DNA of 48,815 nt from an uncultured Pseudomonadota bacterium (GTDB lineage Bacteria > Desulfobacterota > Binatia > Binatales > Binataceae). The stretch is from assembly GCA_937889395.1 (NCBI GenBank), contig CALAOW010000057.1, positions 1 through 48,815 on the forward strand. Direction: 5' to 3'. Numbering within the stretch: position 1 is the stretch's first letter; the number at the start of each line of letters is the position of its first letter. Below the pieces are notes generated by a model, which was given only the letters and a program-made list of their open reading frames with translations, ran no database searches and was not told where the DNA came from. The position numbers and the translations under genes were made by a program. Below are positions 16,141-23,311 of the stretch, in pieces.

Positions 16141-17013
16141 ATGAGCATTATTGTGTCGCTGACTGTCCCGGATGCCGTGATTTTGGGTGTGGATAGCACC
16201 GTGTCACTTCCGGGCCTTCCAAAGGGAGCGGATATCCCCCTTCCCGCAAACGTGATCGAATGGGCTCGGGGACCAGCGATTAAGGCTTACGACGGCGCAG
16301 AGAAGTTATTCGCCTTGGGAAACCGGCCAGTTGGTGTTGCCATTTATGGCACTACAATGATTGGTGATCGCTCGATTCGCAGTCATCTACACGAGTTTGT
16401 GACCAAAGACCCCGATGGAGTTTTAAGCCGAGAAACATCACTCCAGCAAATCGCGGAAGGGCTCAGAGCATTCTTTGCAAATCTCTACGAGAAAGTCGTA
16501 AAACCTTTCCTACAGGATTTTCGAAAGATGCCATTCGACCAAATTCCAGTGGACCAACGCCCCGGATTTGGTTTTGTTATAGGCGGTTATTCAGCCAATG
16601 CCTATTTGCCTGAAGTGTTTCATGTGTTCGTCCCAACTGTTTCCGAGCCGCAGGTCATGCGGAGACAGCGAGAACTAAACGCCAATTGGTTTGGTCTTTA
16701 CGAACCGATCGACCGTTACTACAAGGGCTATACGCAGCCAATCCTGAATTCTCTTCTTGAACAATTCGAGAAGATTCACGGCTCTGCTCTATCAGAACAG
16801 AATCGAGCCGATATCAATGCCCTGCTCGCGACATATGAGTATCCAAATACTATTTCCTTGATGCCTGTATCTGTAGGTATTGAGTATGTGCGTTTCTTGG
16901 TCGGGCTAGTGATTAATCACTACCGCTTTGATGTCGGCATACCTCTTGTCGGCGGCTCTGTAAGAATCGGGAAAGCGACCTGCGCCAGCGGTACGTTTGA
17001 AGTTCTCGAATAA
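16141..17013 (+). CDS. Proteasome/HslV-like Ntn-hydrolase family protein
   Basis: The protein has 290 residues. The start MSIIVSLTVPDAVILGVDS aligns well with HslV and proteasome beta subunits. After Met removal Ser2 would be the N-terminal nucleophile (Thr1 position), Asp18 falls on the catalytic Asp17 position, and Lys55 in AEKLFALG fits the Lys33 role with an insertion before it. VGVAIYGTTMIGD matches the next strand pair. I start at 16141 because GGGGAG lies just upstream and the chemistry needs this N-terminus; an ATG at 16114 would bury the Ser. The protein is longer than HslV (~175), with a helical C-terminal half. It heads a three-gene, A/T-richer cassette with a DUF5678-like gene and a retropepsin-like gene. 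Activity is inferred. Confidence 0.7.
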   Translation: MSIIVSLTVPDAVILGVDSTVSLPGLPKGADIPLPANVIEWARGPAIKAYDGAEKLFALGNRPVGVAIYGTTMIGDRSIRSHLHEFVTKDPDGVLSRETSLQQIAEGLRAFFANLYEKVVKPFLQDFRKMPFDQIPVDQRPGFGFVIGGYSANAYLPEVFHVFVPTVSEPQVMRRQRELNANWFGLYEPIDRYYKGYTQPILNSLLEQFEKIHGSALSEQNRADINALLATYEYPNTISLMPVSVGIEYVRFLVGLVINHYRFDVGIPLVGGSVRIGKATCASGTFEVLE

Positions 17014-17032
17014 TGCAAATGGAGTATCTGTC

Positions 17033-17401
17033 ATGCTAAATCCAAGTCAAGCCGGAGGAGCTACCGAGGCAATGAACTACAATTCATGGCTCCCCAGTAT
17101 TCCCACTATGGGGAAGCCCTCCGGCCCGACGAATCACCCTTTATCATTCGGGTGTGTAGATGAGCCGACAATTGAAGAACCGAAAGATGATTCTTTGGCT
17201 TGGTTTGCGCGCAACCTAGAGATGCTTAGAAAGCGATACGGCAGGCGATGGATATTAATCAAGAATAATGACGTTGTTGACTCTTCCGATGATCCAACCG
17301 AGTTGCAAACGGTTGCGGAAAAGCAGGGTATCGTGAGCCCATACATAACCAAGATTCCACCTTCATCGACTAGTTGGAGAACGGCATACTGTAGCCGGTG
17401 A
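17033..17401 (+). CDS. DUF5678-like protein
   Basis: The product has 122 residues. The N-terminal ~55 are Pro/Ser/Gly-rich and probably disordered. The C-terminal part (MLRKRYGRRWILIKNN, then a turn and VAEKQGIVSPYITKI) fits the small DUF5678 fold: a helix, the pattern Y.G+W, a strand pair (here ILIKNNDVVDSS), a helix and a last strand. GGAG at 17021-17024 supports the ATG at 17033, 19 bases after the previous stop. The stop codon overlaps the GTG start of the protease gene (GTGA), so the two should be translationally coupled. The function is unknown; an adaptor or substrate role for the neighbouring proteases is a guess. Confidence 0.65.
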   Translation: MLNPSQAGGATEAMNYNSWLPSIPTMGKPSGPTNHPLSFGCVDEPTIEEPKDDSLAWFARNLEMLRKRYGRRWILIKNNDVVDSSDDPTELQTVAEKQGIVSPYITKIPPSSTSWRTAYCSR

Positions 17402-17814
17402 AACCGTTCAGCAAAGACTTCACAGAAACCATCAAATTCACGTACATCCCCGGGGAAGGGGAAGAATGGTTTCCAATTGTCGAGATTAGCCTTGTCAAGC
17501 CGACGGGTCGGCGAATTCCGCTGAAGTTGTTGTTCGACACGGGCGCCACCCAGATCACCTTACGAGCGGATCATGAACAGTTCTGTACTGATGTTGAAGA
17601 TGCGGAGTTCGATACGGCAAATGGCACGGTCCGGGGCCGTGTCGCCAAGAATCAGACCATAGAGTTTCTCGGAGTCGCTACGACTTGCGATATTGGACTT
17701 CTCAATTTACGCGAGCGTGTCTGGGCGGGACTCTTTGGTCGGGATTGCTTCAGGTCTTTCGGCTTCGGCTTTTGGGAGAACGCGCGCGAGCTTTATGTGA
17801 CCTCGAAACCATGA
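17398..17814 (+). CDS. Retropepsin-like aspartic protease
   Basis: This 138-residue, single-lobe aspartic protease candidate has LLFDTGATQITL at about residues 44-55, the D-T-G-A active-site motif preceded by hydrophobic residues. Near the end GLFGRDCFRSFGFGF matches the hydrophobic-hydrophobic-Gly strand before the last helix. Such enzymes work as homodimers, each chain giving one Asp. No signal peptide is present, so a cytoplasmic location is expected. It starts at a GTG overlapping the upstream stop by 4 bases. It may cleave the DUF5678 partner or a shared target. The family call is good; proteolytic activity is inferred. Confidence 0.78.
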   Translation: MKPFSKDFTETIKFTYIPGEGEEWFPIVEISLVKPTGRRIPLKLLFDTGATQITLRADHEQFCTDVEDAEFDTANGTVRGRVAKNQTIEFLGVATTCDIGLLNLRERVWAGLFGRDCFRSFGFGFWENARELYVTSKP

Positions 17815-17897
17815 GGGCGGAGCCGACCTTCGACGCGCGCACGCCGCATTCCTTCTGCACCCTCACCTACCGACCGCCGCTCCCGGGTCAGCAGAAC

Positions 17898-17956
17898 CCT
17901 CACCTACCGGCCGCCAGGCGACCGGCATCCTCTCCCGTGAAAATAACGGGCGAGGT
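17898..17956. repeat. Dispersed intergenic repeat, copy B (inverted relative to 2592-2655)
   Basis: It begins CCCTCACCTACCGGCCGCC and ends AACGGGCGAGGT, with CTCTCCCGTGAAAATAACGG inside. It is the reverse complement of the element at 2592-2655 with small differences in the hairpin loop. A partial direct copy of its first bases (CCCTCACCTACCG) lies at 17860-17872. It sits in the 228-base gap between the protease cassette and the MFS gene. Confidence 0.7.
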
Positions 17957-18042
17957 AAATCTTTATGCGGGCGCGCCGCGGGCGGTTTACCGGTTGCGGC
18001 GATTTCCATATCGTGATTGGCGCCGATGTGTGATCTGATCCG

Positions 18043-19497
18043 ATGAGTCCGAGGCTGTTCAGAATTTCCCCGCTCGAATTTCTGGCGCCGATGATCGTCG
18101 GCTGCGCGCTGTTCATGGAGATGCTCGACTCGACGGTCATCTCGACCGCGCTGCCGGTGATGGCCAAGTCGCTGGGCGAGGATCCGATCAAGCTCAACCT
18201 CGCGATCACCTCCTACCTGCTGAGCCTGGCCGTTTTTATTCCGATCAGCGGCTGGATGGCGGATCGATTCGGCGCGCGCACGGTGTTTCGCGCCGCGATC
18301 GTGATCTTCACGATCGGTTCAATCCTCTGCGGAGTGTCGCAATCGCTGCCGCAGCTGGTCGCCGCGCGTATTGCGCAGGGCTTCGGCGGAGCGATGATGG
18401 TCCCGGTCGGCCGTTTGATCGTTCTGAAGACTGTCGCCAAGTCCGAGCTGGTAACTGCGATGTCCTATTTGACCGTGCCGGCGGTGTTGGGTCCCGTGGT
18501 CGGGCCGCCGGTCGGCGGGTTCATCGTGACCTATTATTCGTGGCGCTGGATTTTCTTCATCAACGTGCCGATCGGCCTGATCGGCATCACGCTGGTTACC
18601 TGGTACATCCCAAACATCCTCGAGGAGGCGGTCGTCCCGCTCGACTGGCGCGGCTTTCTGCTTACCGGCCTGGGATTGGCGGGTCTGGTCTTCGGCTTCG
18701 AGTCGATCGGCCGCGGCGTCATTCCTGCCGGTATCATCATGTGCGTGATGGCCGCAGGCGGCATGTGCCTGGCGCTCTACATCCTTCACGCCAAGCGCAT
18801 CGACTATCCGATCGTCGACCTGGGGTTGATGAAAATCCCGACCTTCAACGCGGCTACGCTGGGCGGCGGACTTTTTCGGATGGGCATCGGCGCGTTGCCG
18901 TTCTTGTTGGCGATGCTTCTGCAGGTGGTTTTCGGACTCACCCCGTTCGCTTCGGGAATGCTGACGTTCGCCAGCGCCGCGGGCGCCTTGTTCATGAAGG
19001 CCACGGCGACGCCAATCATCCGGCGCCTGGGTTTCCGCTCGGTGCTGATCGGCAACGGCGTGCTCAGCGCTTTCATCATGATGGGCTACGCGCTGTTCCG
19101 CTCGACGACATCTCACTACGTCATCATATTGACGCTGCTGACCGGAGGATTCTTCCGCTCGCTTCAATTCACCGCGCTGGGAAGCCTGGCCTATGCCGAC
19201 GTGCCCAACTCGTCGATGAGCGGCGCGAGCAGTCTGTCGAGCATGGCGCAGCAACTGTTCCTGAGCCTGGGCGTGGCGCTGGGCGCGATGCTGCTGCACA
19301 TCAGCCTGGGCGGGCGCAGTTCGGCTCATCTGTCGGTGCATGATTTCACGCCGGCCTTTGTGGTCATGGGAGTTCTCGCGCTGATGTCGTCGCTGCTTTT
19401 CATCCCGCTGGAGTATCATGCCGGCGCTGAAGTGAGCGGGCGCCGGGCCGGCGTCGAGCTTTCTCGCACGGCCCAGACAATTCCGGAAGCGGATTGA
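18043..19497 (+). CDS. MFS transporter, DHA2 family (EmrB/QacA-like drug/proton antiporter)
   Basis: The protein has 484 residues and about 14 hydrophobic segments. The first helix MEMLDSTVISTALPVMA contains the conserved LDxTVxxxALP (motif D1) of 14-helix exporters. GWMADRFGARTVF is the loop 2-3 motif A, and GPVVGPPVGGFIV is antiporter motif C, followed by WRWIFFINVPIG. Together these place it in DHA2, which exports drugs, bile acids or amphipathic compounds by proton antiport. No membrane-fusion (EmrA) gene is adjacent, so it may act alone in the inner membrane. The substrate is unknown. Confidence 0.9.
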   Translation: MSPRLFRISPLEFLAPMIVGCALFMEMLDSTVISTALPVMAKSLGEDPIKLNLAITSYLLSLAVFIPISGWMADRFGARTVFRAAIVIFTIGSILCGVSQSLPQLVAARIAQGFGGAMMVPVGRLIVLKTVAKSELVTAMSYLTVPAVLGPVVGPPVGGFIVTYYSWRWIFFINVPIGLIGITLVTWYIPNILEEAVVPLDWRGFLLTGLGLAGLVFGFESIGRGVIPAGIIMCVMAAGGMCLALYILHAKRIDYPIVDLGLMKIPTFNAATLGGGLFRMGIGALPFLLAMLLQVVFGLTPFASGMLTFASAAGALFMKATATPIIRRLGFRSVLIGNGVLSAFIMMGYALFRSTTSHYVIILTLLTGGFFRSLQFTALGSLAYADVPNSSMSGASSLSSMAQQLFLSLGVALGAMLLHISLGGRSSAHLSVHDFTPAFVVMGVLALMSSLLFIPLEYHAGAEVSGRRAGVELSRTAQTIPEAD

Positions 19498-19540
19498 TCG
19501 CGCGCGGTCGTTTACCGAAGCCGGCGATACCTTTATCGTA

Positions 19541-19819
19541 ATGCTCGTGAATGCGGCGGAGGCGACCGTGGAGGTCAAGAACCGGCTCGGACTTCATCTG
19601 CGGGCCGCATCGGCGCTGGCGCAGACGGCCGCGAAATTCGCCTCGCAGATCATGATTGGCCGCGGCAAGAACCTGGTCAACGCCAAGAGCATGACCAGCC
19701 TGATGATGCTGGGGGCAGCGCAGGGCTCCAAGCTGAAGGTGCGGGCAGAAGGGGGCGACGCGCGCGAGGCTCTCAAAGCCGTGCAGACGCTGTTCGACGA
19801 GCGCTTCGGCGAGGAATGA
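19541..19819 (+). CDS. ptsH: Phosphocarrier protein HPr
   Basis: HPr accepts phosphate from PEP-dependent Enzyme I on a His and passes it to EIIA proteins. The 92-residue product has the active-site motif RLGLHLRAAS (His19) and the second conserved segment NAKSMTSLMMLGA, which carries the regulatory Ser region. No Enzyme I or sugar-specific EII gene lies in the window. With ptsN and rapZ elsewhere in the window, it looks like part of a regulatory PTS more than a sugar uptake system. It lies 44 bases after the MFS gene on the same strand. Confidence 0.93.
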   Translation: MLVNAAEATVEVKNRLGLHLRAASALAQTAAKFASQIMIGRGKNLVNAKSMTSLMMLGAAQGSKLKVRAEGGDAREALKAVQTLFDERFGEE

Positions 19820-19863
19820 GCGCGCAGATTCGACCAGTCCCGGCGAACCGGATAGCGCCCGTC

Positions 19864-19892
19864 TTGATTCTGTCCGATTGGTCAGTTATACC
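19864..19892 (+). promoter_or_regulatory. Candidate promoter upstream of metK
   Basis: TTGATT (19864-19869) and TATACC (19887-19892) are 17 bases apart, about 180 bases before metK and just ahead of the leader hairpin at 19914-19952. Motif match only. Confidence 0.35.
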
Positions 19893-19913
19893 CTTCACTA
19901 CCTGAAAATCTTG

Positions 19914-19952
19914 AGGCGCGCTGCCGTTTTTTTCACTATCCGGCAGGCGCCT
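19914..19952 (+). promoter_or_regulatory. Strong hairpin in the metK leader
   Basis: AGGCGC-G-CTGCCG (19914-19926) pairs perfectly with CGGCAG-GCGCCT (19941-19952) apart from one bulged G, giving a 12-bp stem with a T-rich 14-base loop. No T-run follows the stem, so it is not a standard terminator. It lies in a ~250-base untranslated region before S-adenosylmethionine synthetase. I could not match it to any SAM or SAH riboswitch consensus. Confidence 0.5.
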
Positions 19953-20073
19953 ATGCTGACCCTTCTGGAACAAAACTCAATTGAACTCCTCAGTCCCGCG
20001 CGCCGACCGCATAAGTTGAATTCCGGTCTGCGACGGGCCACCCGAGAAGGCGCTTTTCAAGGAGCAATCGCTA

Positions 20074-21261
20074 ATGCCGCTTAAAGATTTCCTGTTCACG
20101 TCCGAGTCGGTCTCCGAAGGCCATCCGGACAAAATGTGCGATCAGATTTCAGACGCCGTGCTCGATGCGCTCATCGCCGAGGACCCCGACTCGCGCGTCG
20201 CGCTCGAGTCGCTCGCCAAGACCGGGCTTATCGTGCTGGCCGGCGAGATAACCAGCCGCGCACGCCCCGACTATGTGAAAATCGCGCGGCAGACCGCGGT
20301 CGAAATCGGGTACGACAGCACCGACGTCGGTTTCGACGGCAACCGGTGCGCGGTGCTGACCGCCATCGAGCCGCAGTCGGCCGATATCTCGCAGGGTGTC
20401 ACCGAGGGACAAGGGCTGCACAAGGAACAGGGCGCCGGCGATCAGGGCCTGATGTTCGGTTTCGCGTGCGACGAGACGCCGGAGGCGATGCCGCTGCCGA
20501 TCGCGATGGCGCATCGGCTGATGGAAAATCTCACCAAGCTGCGCAAAAGCCGTCAGCTCGATTTTCTGCGTCCCGACTCGAAGAGCCAGGTCACGGTGCG
20601 CTACGCCGACAGCCGGCCGGTCGAAGTGACGGCGGTCGTCATCTCGACGCAGCATTCGCCGGACGTGAAATACGAAAAAATCCGCGAGTCGGTGATCGAG
20701 GAATTGATCAAGAAGACGATTCCCGAACAGTATCTGACGCGCGCCACGGTCTATCACGTCAATCCCACCGGCAGCTTCATCATCGGCGGACCGCATGGCG
20801 ATTGCGGACTCACCGGGCGCAAAATCATCGTCGATACCTACGGCGGCTACGGCCGTCACGGCGGCGGCGCGTTCTCGGGCAAGGACCCGAGCAAGGTCGA
20901 TCGCTCGGCCTGCTACATGGCGCGTCACGTGGCCAAGAATGTTGTCGCGGCGGGACTCGCCACGAAATGCGAAATCCAGGTTGCCTACGCGATCGGCGTC
21001 GCCGAGCCGGTCTCGATACTCATCGATACCTTCGACACCGGCATCGTGCCCCAGCACAAACTCTCATCCACCCTGCGCGAGCTGTTCGATTTCCGGCCCG
21101 CCGGAATCATCAAGACGCTGAACTTGAAGCGTCCGATCTATCAGCCGACCGCAGCCTACGGGCATTTCGGCCGCACCCCGCATGACGGGCTGTTCCCGTG
21201 GGAGCGAGTCGATATGGCCGAGACTCTGCGCAGCGCGTTCGGGCTCGACGGCCGCGGCTGA
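20074..21261 (+). CDS. metK: S-adenosylmethionine synthetase
   Basis: MetK makes S-adenosylmethionine from ATP and methionine. The protein has 395 residues. Hallmarks include [21 protein letters not shown] at the N-terminus, the metal-binding [10 protein letters not shown], and the P-loop-like [21 protein letters not shown] near the end completes the family pattern. AAGGAG lies about 10 bases before the ATG. The enzyme is followed 54 bases later by ahcY, forming an activated-methyl cycle pair. The long leader with a hairpin (19914-19952) suggests post-transcriptional control, but this is unproven. Confidence 0.97.
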   Translation: MPLKDFLFTSESVSEGHPDKMCDQISDAVLDALIAEDPDSRVALESLAKTGLIVLAGEITSRARPDYVKIARQTAVEIGYDSTDVGFDGNRCAVLTAIEPQSADISQGVTEGQGLHKEQGAGDQGLMFGFACDETPEAMPLPIAMAHRLMENLTKLRKSRQLDFLRPDSKSQVTVRYADSRPVEVTAVVISTQHSPDVKYEKIRESVIEELIKKTIPEQYLTRATVYHVNPTGSFIIGGPHGDCGLTGRKIIVDTYGGYGRHGGGAFSGKDPSKVDRSACYMARHVAKNVVAAGLATKCEIQVAYAIGVAEPVSILIDTFDTGIVPQHKLSSTLRELFDFRPAGIIKTLNLKRPIYQPTAAYGHFGRTPHDGLFPWERVDMAETLRSAFGLDGRG

Positions 21262-21315
21262 TAGCGCCCCGCGCTCTCCATCAAACCAGACAGAAACTTT
21301 TGGAGCTTGAAGACG

Positions 21316-22632
21316 ATGGCCACGACGGCAAAAAAGGCCAAAGCAATCCCTAAATCCCGCGCCAACGGAAACGGCCGCGACTTCGACGTGCACGACCTCG
21401 GACTCGCCGAGGCCGGACGCAAGCGGATCGAATGGGCCGACAAACAGATGCCCGTGCTGCGCCGGCTGCGCGAGCGATTCGCGAAAGAACTGCCGCTCAA
21501 GGGCCAGCGGCTGGGCGCCTGCCTGCATATCACCTGCGAGACCGCCAACCTGCTGCGCGCCCTGAAGGCGGGCGGCGCCGAAGTGCTCGCTTGCGCGTCC
21601 AATCCGCTCTCGACGCAGGATGACGTGGCGGCGGCGCTCGTCGATCAGTACGGCATCCCCACCTTCGCCATCCACGGCGAAGATCGCGACACCTATTACG
21701 GCCATCTGCGCGCCGTGCTCGAACGCCGTCCGACGATCACGATGGACGACGGCGCCGACCTCGTCAGCCTGCTTCACACCGAGTTCGCCAGCCATGCCGG
21801 CAGCGTCAAGGCAAGCATGGAGGAAACGACCACGGGAGTAATCCGGCTGCGCGCGATGGCCAAGGATGGCGCGCTCAAGATTCCGGTGGTCGCAGTCAAC
21901 GACGCACAGACCAAGCATCTGTTCGACAATCGTTATGGCACGGGACAGTCCACGCTCGACGGCATCATCCGCGCTACCGGGGTTCTGATCGCGGGTTCGG
22001 TCGTGGTGGTAGCGGGCTACGGCTATTGCGGCCGCGGCATCGCGTCACGCGCGCGCGGGCTTGGCGCCGACGTAATCGTCACGGAAGTGGACGCGATACG
22101 CGCGTTGGAAGCCGCGATGGACGGATTCCGCGTGATGAAGATGGTCGAGGCGGCGAAAGTCGGCGATATTTTCATCACCGCGACCGGCGACAAGCACATT
22201 CTCACTTCCGCGCATTTCAGCCTGATGAAAGATGGCGCGTTCCTGAGCAACTCGGGCCATTTCGATGTCGAGATCGACGTCGCTTACCTGAACGACGCCG
22301 CGAAAAAGGTCGATCGCGACGTCACCCGCAACATCGACGCGTACCATTTGTCCAACGGGCGCATCGTCTATCTCCTCGGCGAGGGCCGGCTGGTTAACCT
22401 CGCGTGCGCCGAAGGCCATCCCGCGCAGGTCATGGACATGAGTTTCGCGACGCAGGCGATGGCGTCGGAATGGGTGGCAAAGGGCGCGCAGCTCGCGGTC
22501 AAGGTTCACGAGGTGCCAGTCGAGATCGAGGAGGAAATCGCCGGCGTGAAGCTGGCCGCGATGAGCCTCAAGATCGATACGCTGACCGCCGAGCAGCGCA
22601 AATACCTGGCAAGCTGGGAATCCGGCACCTAG
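21316..22632 (+). CDS. ahcY: S-adenosylhomocysteine hydrolase
   Basis: AhcY splits S-adenosylhomocysteine to adenosine and homocysteine, with tightly bound NAD. The product has 438 residues. [53 protein letters not shown] and the NAD-binding [13 protein letters not shown] are all present and in order. The short form without the ~40-residue insertion of many proteobacterial and eukaryotic enzymes fits the length. I use the ATG at 21316 with TGGAG upstream; a TTG nine bases earlier is in frame. It is probably cotranscribed with metK. Confidence 0.96.
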   Translation: MATTAKKAKAIPKSRANGNGRDFDVHDLGLAEAGRKRIEWADKQMPVLRRLRERFAKELPLKGQRLGACLHITCETANLLRALKAGGAEVLACASNPLSTQDDVAAALVDQYGIPTFAIHGEDRDTYYGHLRAVLERRPTITMDDGADLVSLLHTEFASHAGSVKASMEETTTGVIRLRAMAKDGALKIPVVAVNDAQTKHLFDNRYGTGQSTLDGIIRATGVLIAGSVVVVAGYGYCGRGIASRARGLGADVIVTEVDAIRALEAAMDGFRVMKMVEAAKVGDIFITATGDKHILTSAHFSLMKDGAFLSNSGHFDVEIDVAYLNDAAKKVDRDVTRNIDAYHLSNGRIVYLLGEGRLVNLACAEGHPAQVMDMSFATQAMASEWVAKGAQLAVKVHEVPVEIEEEIAGVKLAAMSLKIDTLTAEQRKYLASWESGT

Positions 22633-22690
22633 CCAGCCGACGCCGCGCGGCGACGGCCGGCGCGGGCCGGGCGAATCAGCACTTCAGCAT

Positions 22691-22716
22691 TGTAACCCAT
22701 CACGTTATGGGTTACA
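22691..22716 (+). promoter_or_regulatory. Perfect palindromic operator upstream of higBA
   Basis: TGTAACCCAT (22691-22700) and ATGGGTTACA (22707-22716) are exact reverse complements separated by 6 bases. The site ends 9 bases before the higB start chosen here. HigA-type HTH antitoxins repress their own operon through such sites, so this is most likely the HigA operator. Confidence 0.8.
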
Positions 22717-22725
22717 GTGAGTTTC

Positions 22726-23004
22726 GTGATTCGCAGTTTTGCCCATAAGGGACTGCGCGATTTCTTTGATACCGGAAGCAACGCCGGCATCAGGCCGGAG
22801 CACAACAAGAGACTCCGGCTGATCCTCGGCGTACTGAACGCCGCCGTAAGAGTTCAGGATGCGGCACTACCGGGTCTTGGCCTTCATCGGCTGACAGGCA
22901 GGCTTTCGGGCTTCTGGTCCGTGTCCGTAAGCGGAAACTGGCGAGTCATTTTTCGATTCGAAGACGGCGAAGCACTCGACGTTGACTACCTTGACTATCA
23001 TTGA
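22726..23004 (+). CDS. higB: HigB-family toxin (RelE/ParE superfamily)
   Basis: HigB toxins are ribosome-dependent mRNA endonucleases. The 92-residue protein begins MIRSFAHKGLRDFFDTGSNAGI, very close to the HigB family start. It ends with the RelE-fold core (SVSVSGNWRVIFRFEDG, then VDYLDYH), including the conserved Arg and the C-terminal His region. I choose the GTG at 22726 because the family start is I-x-S-F-x-H-K-G; a GTG at 22717 would add three residues. The toxin gene comes before the antitoxin, the usual order for higBA, and a perfect palindrome lies immediately upstream. Confidence 0.92.
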   Translation: MIRSFAHKGLRDFFDTGSNAGIRPEHNKRLRLILGVLNAAVRVQDAALPGLGLHRLTGRLSGFWSVSVSGNWRVIFRFEDGEALDVDYLDYH

Positions 23005-23016
23005 AGGAGTCCGGCA

Positions 23017-23304
23017 ATGACTATGCACAATCCGCCGCATCCCGGCGAAGTGATCCGCGAACTGTGCCTCCAACCGCTTGGCATTTCTGTTACTGCGGCG
23101 GCCAGGAGTCTCGGCGTGACACGCAAGGCTCTGTCGGAACTGCTCAACGGCAAGTCGGGAGTCAGCCCCTCGATGGCGTTGCGGCTCGCTATCGCTTTCG
23201 ATTCATCGCCCGAGAGTTGGCTCAACATGCAGCAGCAGTACGATCTTTACCGCGCCCGAAAGAATCCGGCCCTTCGGCGCGTCAAAAGGCTGAAAGCCGC
23301 TTGA
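23017..23304 (+). CDS. higA: HigA-family antitoxin, XRE-type helix-turn-helix
   Basis: This is a 95-residue HigA antitoxin. [15 protein letters not shown] is the typical start of the family, and the HTH is [30 protein letters not shown], followed by MALRLAIAF and [11 protein letters not shown]. It neutralises HigB by direct binding and represses the operon. GAAGGAG lies just before the ATG, 12 bases after the higB stop. The basic C-terminal tail is short. Confidence 0.94.
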   Translation: MTMHNPPHPGEVIRELCLQPLGISVTAAARSLGVTRKALSELLNGKSGVSPSMALRLAIAFDSSPESWLNMQQQYDLYRARKNPALRRVKRLKAA

Positions 23305-23311
23305 TCGCCGA

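Noticed and set aside
19820-20073. Known SAM-I, SAM-II or SAH riboswitch before metK
   Set aside because: None of the conserved core motifs could be placed; only an unassigned hairpin is reported.
20149-21057. Long open frame antisense to metK
   Set aside because: It lies wholly opposite a conserved enzyme and has Arg/Asp/Gly-rich shadow composition.
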